Below the pieces are notes generated by a model. The model saw only the letters and a program-made list of their open reading frames with translations. It had not been told where the DNA came from and did not search any database. The position numbers and the translations under genes are program-made. From the NCBI GenBank assembly GCA_050847315.1, contig CP193791.1: a stretch of DNA of 64,000 bases, one strand, 5' to 3'. Every line of letters begins with the position of its first letter. The stretch's first letter is position 1. Positions 61,489-64,000 of the stretch are shown here, piece by piece. The stretch comes from Cedecea sp000277545. GTDB lineage: Bacteria; Pseudomonadota; Gammaproteobacteria; Enterobacterales; Enterobacteriaceae.

Positions 61489-61868
61489 AATTCGCTCCTT
61501 ACAGAGAGAGAAAGACGTACTTTTTTGGCTCCCGGCCAGGCTGCAGTCGAGTCAATACGCTGCGAAGACTGCCCCGGGAGGGTAACGGTACGCACTTGCT
61601 CAAGCGGGTGGATTTCCAGCCCTTTTTTGTCGTACCAGTAGAAACGGTAGTACAGCGTGACCGGCTTATGCTGCTCATTATACAGCGATGATTCGGCCAC
61701 CGTGGCACCATTCTGTTGAGAGATATCCGGTTTTTCCGCGCTAATCCCGGCCGCCAGCACCGCAGATTCCATGACCAGGGTTTGATCGTTGTTCACCGGA
61801 ATGGCGGGGCTAGAGCTACAGCCCGCCACCATCAGCAGCGCTAACAGACTCAGGGAAAAGCGCGACAT
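61485..61868 (-). CDS. ycfL: Lipoprotein YcfL
   Basis: 127 residues from the ATG at 61868 (AAGGACTGATCCT upstream). Lipobox LLMVAGCSSS. DUF1425 family; a beta-rich domain with TLYYRFYWYDKKGLEI. Function unknown; consistently linked to lpoB. Confidence 0.92.
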   Translation of the reverse strand: MSRFSLSLLALLMVAGCSSSPAIPVNNDQTLVMESAVLAAGISAEKPDISQQNGATVAESSLYNEQHKPVTLYYRFYWYDKKGLEIHPLEQVRTVTLPGQSSQRIDSTAAWPGAKKVRLSLSVRSEF

Positions 61869-61872
61869 AGGA

Positions 61873-62229
61873 TCAGTCCTTATGCGCCAGCATTGGGCCA
61901 AGCGGACGGCCACCCAGCAGGTGCATGTGAATATGGTACACCTCTTGCCCACCGTGTCGGTTGCAGTTCATGATCAGGCGGTAGCCGTCAGCGGCAATCC
62001 CTTCCTGTTCTGCAATTTTAGCTGCAACGGTCATCATCCGCCCCAGCGCAAGCTCGTGTTCAGCTTTAACGTCATTGGCCGTTGGGATAAGCACGTTTGG
62101 AATGATGAGGATGTGGGTGGGTGCCTGAGGGGAAATATCACGAAACGCGGTGACCAGTTCGTCCTGGTAAACCACATCCGCCGGAATTTCACGACGAATA
62201 ATTTTACTGAAAATAGTTTCTTCGGCCAT
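61873..62229 (-). CDS. hinT: HIT-family purine nucleoside phosphoramidase HinT
   Basis: 118 residues from the ATG at 62229 (AAGGAACAGCTC upstream). Histidine triad HIHMHLLGG near the C-terminus. Hydrolyses adenosine phosphoramidates and lysyl-AMP. First gene of the hinT-ycfL-lpoB-thiK-nagZ-ycfP run, which has short or overlapping junctions. Confidence 0.96.
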   Translation of the reverse strand: MAEETIFSKIIRREIPADVVYQDELVTAFRDISPQAPTHILIIPNVLIPTANDVKAEHELALGRMMTVAAKIAEQEGIAADGYRLIMNCNRHGGQEVYHIHMHLLGGRPLGPMLAHKD

Positions 62230-62356
62230 GAGCTGTTCCTTGAAGGAGAAAACGGTGTTGGGAGTATGAGCGAGGCGCTCATTTGACTCAACCTTCTGCA
62301 CGCTTTTCTTTCGTTAAGTGCTGGCCTTTAAAACAAATTCGTCTTTTTTCAGTAAC

Positions 62357-62383
62357 AAAAAAGAGAGGCTTTCGCCTCCCTTT
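62357..62383 (-). terminator. Second terminator in the ptsG-hinT gap
   Basis: Minus strand: AAAGGGAGGC, GAAA, GCCTCTCTTTTTT. Near duplicate of the ptsG terminator 160 bases away. Confidence 0.8.
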
Positions 62384-62516
62384 AGACTTCTGATAAACCG
62401 CCGTCGAGAGAAGAAATACCAGACGACGCGTCAAAAAACGGGAAAATCAATGCGTTGATTTTCGGCTGATAACCACAAAGCGGGAAAAACCACGCTTTTT
62501 CCCTCTTTGTCTGCAA

Positions 62517-62543
62517 CAAAAAAGGGAGGCTTTCGCCTCCCTT
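62517..62543 (-). terminator. ptsG terminator
   Basis: Minus strand: AAGGGAGGC, GAAA, GCCTCCCTT, TTTTG. About 20 bases after the ptsG stop. Confidence 0.9.
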
Positions 62544-62561
62544 ATCGCTCCCCGAACAAAC

Positions 62562-63995
62562 TTAGTTGTTACGGATCCACTCATCCATTTCGGTTTTCAG
62601 GTTATCGGACTTGGTGCCGAAAATAGCCTGAACGCCGGAACCTGCGACAACCACACCTGCTGCACCCAGTTTTTTCAGGCCAGCCTGGTCAACTTTTGCC
62701 ACGTCGGCCACGCTAACGCGCAGACGGGTGATACAAGCGTCGAGGTTAGTGATGTTTTCTTTACCGCCGAAAGCGCTAACCAGAGCAGGTGCCATTTCGC
62801 TGGTTACGCCAGCGGTGGTTTCTGCGGTGGCGTCTTCACGACCCGGGGTTTTCAGATCCAGTGCCTTAATCAGTACGCGGAAGATGGTGTAGTACACGAT
62901 CGCGTAGCAGATACCGACAATCGGGAACAGCCACAGTTTGCTGCTGTTACCGCTCAGCACGATGAAGTCAATCAGACCGTGAGAGAAGGACGTCCCGTCA
63001 CGCATGCCCAGCAGGATACAGATAGGGAATGCCAGACCCGCCAGAATCGCGTGAATGATGTACAGGATCGGGGCCACGAACATGAAGGAGAATTCGATTG
63101 GCTCGGTGATACCGGTCAGGAACGAAGTCAGCGCCGCGGAGATCATGATCCCGCCCACTTTTGCACGGTTCTCTGGTTTAGCAGAGTGCCAGATAGCAAT
63201 GGCCGCAGCCGGCAGGCCGTACATTTTGAACAGGAAGCCGCCGGACAGTTTGCCCGCAGTCGGGTCACCTGCCATGTAGCGAGGGATGTCGCCGTGGAAC
63301 ACCTGGCCCGCAGCGTTGGTGTATTCACCGATCTGCATCTGGAATGGAACGTTCCAGATATGGTGCAGACCAAACGGTACCAGGCAGCGCTCGATGAAGC
63401 CATAGATACCGAAGGCAACAACCGGGTTCTGGTATGCAGCCCACTGAGAGAAGGTCTGGATAGCCGTACCGATTGGTGGCCAGATGAAGGACAGCACTAC
63501 GCCAGTGAAGATAGCCGCCAGACCGGAGATAATCGGTACAAAGCGTTTACCGGCGAAGAAGCCCAGATACTCAGGCAGCTTGATGCGGTAGAAACGGTTG
63601 AACATGTATGCCGCAATTGCACCGGAGATAATACCGCCAAGCACGCCGGTATCCGCCAGGTGTTTAGCTGCAATTTCTTCCGCAGGCAGGTGCAGGACCA
63701 GAGGCGCGACCACGGCCATGGTTTTCACCATGATGCCATAGGCAACAACCGACGCCAGGGCAGATACGCCATCGTTGTTAGTGAAGCCCAGTGCCACACC
63801 GATAGCGAAGATAAGCGGCATGTTGGCGAAGACTGAACCGCCCGCTTCCGCCATAACGTGAGAGACAACGACCGGCAGCCAGCTGAAGTTTGCAGACCCG
63901 ACGCCCAGCAGGATACCTGCGATAGGCAGTACGGAGACTGGCAGCATCAGCGATTTACCCACCTTTTGCAGGTTAGCAAATGCATTCTTAAACAT
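62562..63995 (-). CDS. ptsG: Glucose-specific PTS enzyme IICB
   Basis: 477 residues, same as E. coli. IIC domain of about ten membrane segments with the GITEPIEFSFMF motif; a linker; IIB domain with phosphorylated Cys421 in NLDACITRLR. Imports and phosphorylates glucose using IIA-Glc and HPr. The ATG is five bases from the window edge, so its promoter, ribosome-binding site and any SgrS target sequence are not visible. Confidence 0.98.
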   Translation of the reverse strand: MFKNAFANLQKVGKSLMLPVSVLPIAGILLGVGSANFSWLPVVVSHVMAEAGGSVFANMPLIFAIGVALGFTNNDGVSALASVVAYGIMVKTMAVVAPLVLHLPAEEIAAKHLADTGVLGGIISGAIAAYMFNRFYRIKLPEYLGFFAGKRFVPIISGLAAIFTGVVLSFIWPPIGTAIQTFSQWAAYQNPVVAFGIYGFIERCLVPFGLHHIWNVPFQMQIGEYTNAAGQVFHGDIPRYMAGDPTAGKLSGGFLFKMYGLPAAAIAIWHSAKPENRAKVGGIMISAALTSFLTGITEPIEFSFMFVAPILYIIHAILAGLAFPICILLGMRDGTSFSHGLIDFIVLSGNSSKLWLFPIVGICYAIVYYTIFRVLIKALDLKTPGREDATAETTAGVTSEMAPALVSAFGGKENITNLDACITRLRVSVADVAKVDQAGLKKLGAAGVVVAGSGVQAIFGTKSDNLKTEMDEWIRNN

Positions 63996-64000
63996 AATAG

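Larger units (their letters stand above)
62230..62561. other. Hairpin-rich gap between ptsG and hinT
   Basis: 332 bases without a gene. It contains two nearly identical terminators (62357-62383 and 62517-62543) and two further perfect eight-base hairpins: AAAATCAA/TTGATTTT at 62443-62462 and GGGAAAAA/TTTTTCCC at 62482-62503. E. coli has fhuE at this place; no trace of it is seen. Confidence 0.7.

Noticed and set aside
1..64000. tRNA or rRNA genes
   Set aside because: No cloverleaf with a conserved T-arm and no rRNA-like sequence was noticed in any gap.

Overview
The window reads as chromosome from a member of the Enterobacteriaceae outside Escherichia. Most genes are close relatives of the E. 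coli 25-26 min segment and in the same relative order: icd, rluE, nudJ, mnmA-hflD-purB, phoPQ, roxA, pepT, potABCD, cobB-nagK, lolCDE, ycfT, mfd, ldtC, bhsA/comR, ycfJ, ndh, ycfP-nagZ-thiK-lpoB-ycfL-hinT, ptsG. An ERIC element sits beside ycfP and other enterobacterial palindromic repeats are present. The genus cannot be fixed from the sequence alone (Cedecea, Enterobacter or Kosakonia-like are guesses).

Five accessory blocks interrupt this backbone. (1) 1-1507: the tail of a lambda-type integrase and a two-gene cassette that I recognise as a diverged RexA/RexB pair, lying against the 3' end of icd, a classic e14/phage-21 attachment locus. (2) 11.4-22.7 kb, between roxA and pepT: an AfuABC/SfuABC-type ABC importer of unknown substrate; a 283-residue homologue of the Erwinia virulence factor Evf with Cys at position 209; a large MscS-family channel; two genes of unknown function; two copies of a ~60-base structured element; a probable nuclease tail fragment; and a metallopeptidase gene followed by two tandem lipoproteins that look like an orphan effector/immunity set. 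(3) 34.5-38.6 kb: melR and melAB (melibiose use) between ycfT and mfd. (4) 44.5-54.9 kb: a chromosomal aerobactin locus (ShiF-like exporter and siderophore-interacting protein divergent from iucABCD-iutA) between comR and ycfJ. (5) 55-56 kb: a Gfo/Idh/MocA-type oxidoreductase after iutA.

The backbone genes cover the TCA cycle (icd), rRNA/tRNA modification (rluE, mnmA), purine synthesis (purB, with a PurR roadblock operator inside the gene), Mg2+/acid sensing (phoPQ, with a PhoP box), ribosomal protein hydroxylation (roxA), polyamine import (potABCD), lipoprotein sorting (lolCDE), wall metabolism and recycling (ldtC, nagK, nagZ, lpoB), transcription-coupled repair (mfd), respiration (ndh, with an FNR palindrome) and glucose uptake (ptsG). 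Several regulatory sites can be read directly: PhoP, PurR, Fur, FNR, a MelR-type inverted pair, and a CRP-like site between bhsA and comR.

The strongest candidates for under-described biology are the rex-like pair uncoupled from any cI gene, the Evf homologue, the effector with duplicated lipoproteins, and the paired structured elements flanking 16.55-20.44 kb. Family assignments rest on recalled sequences and visible motifs; no database search was run.
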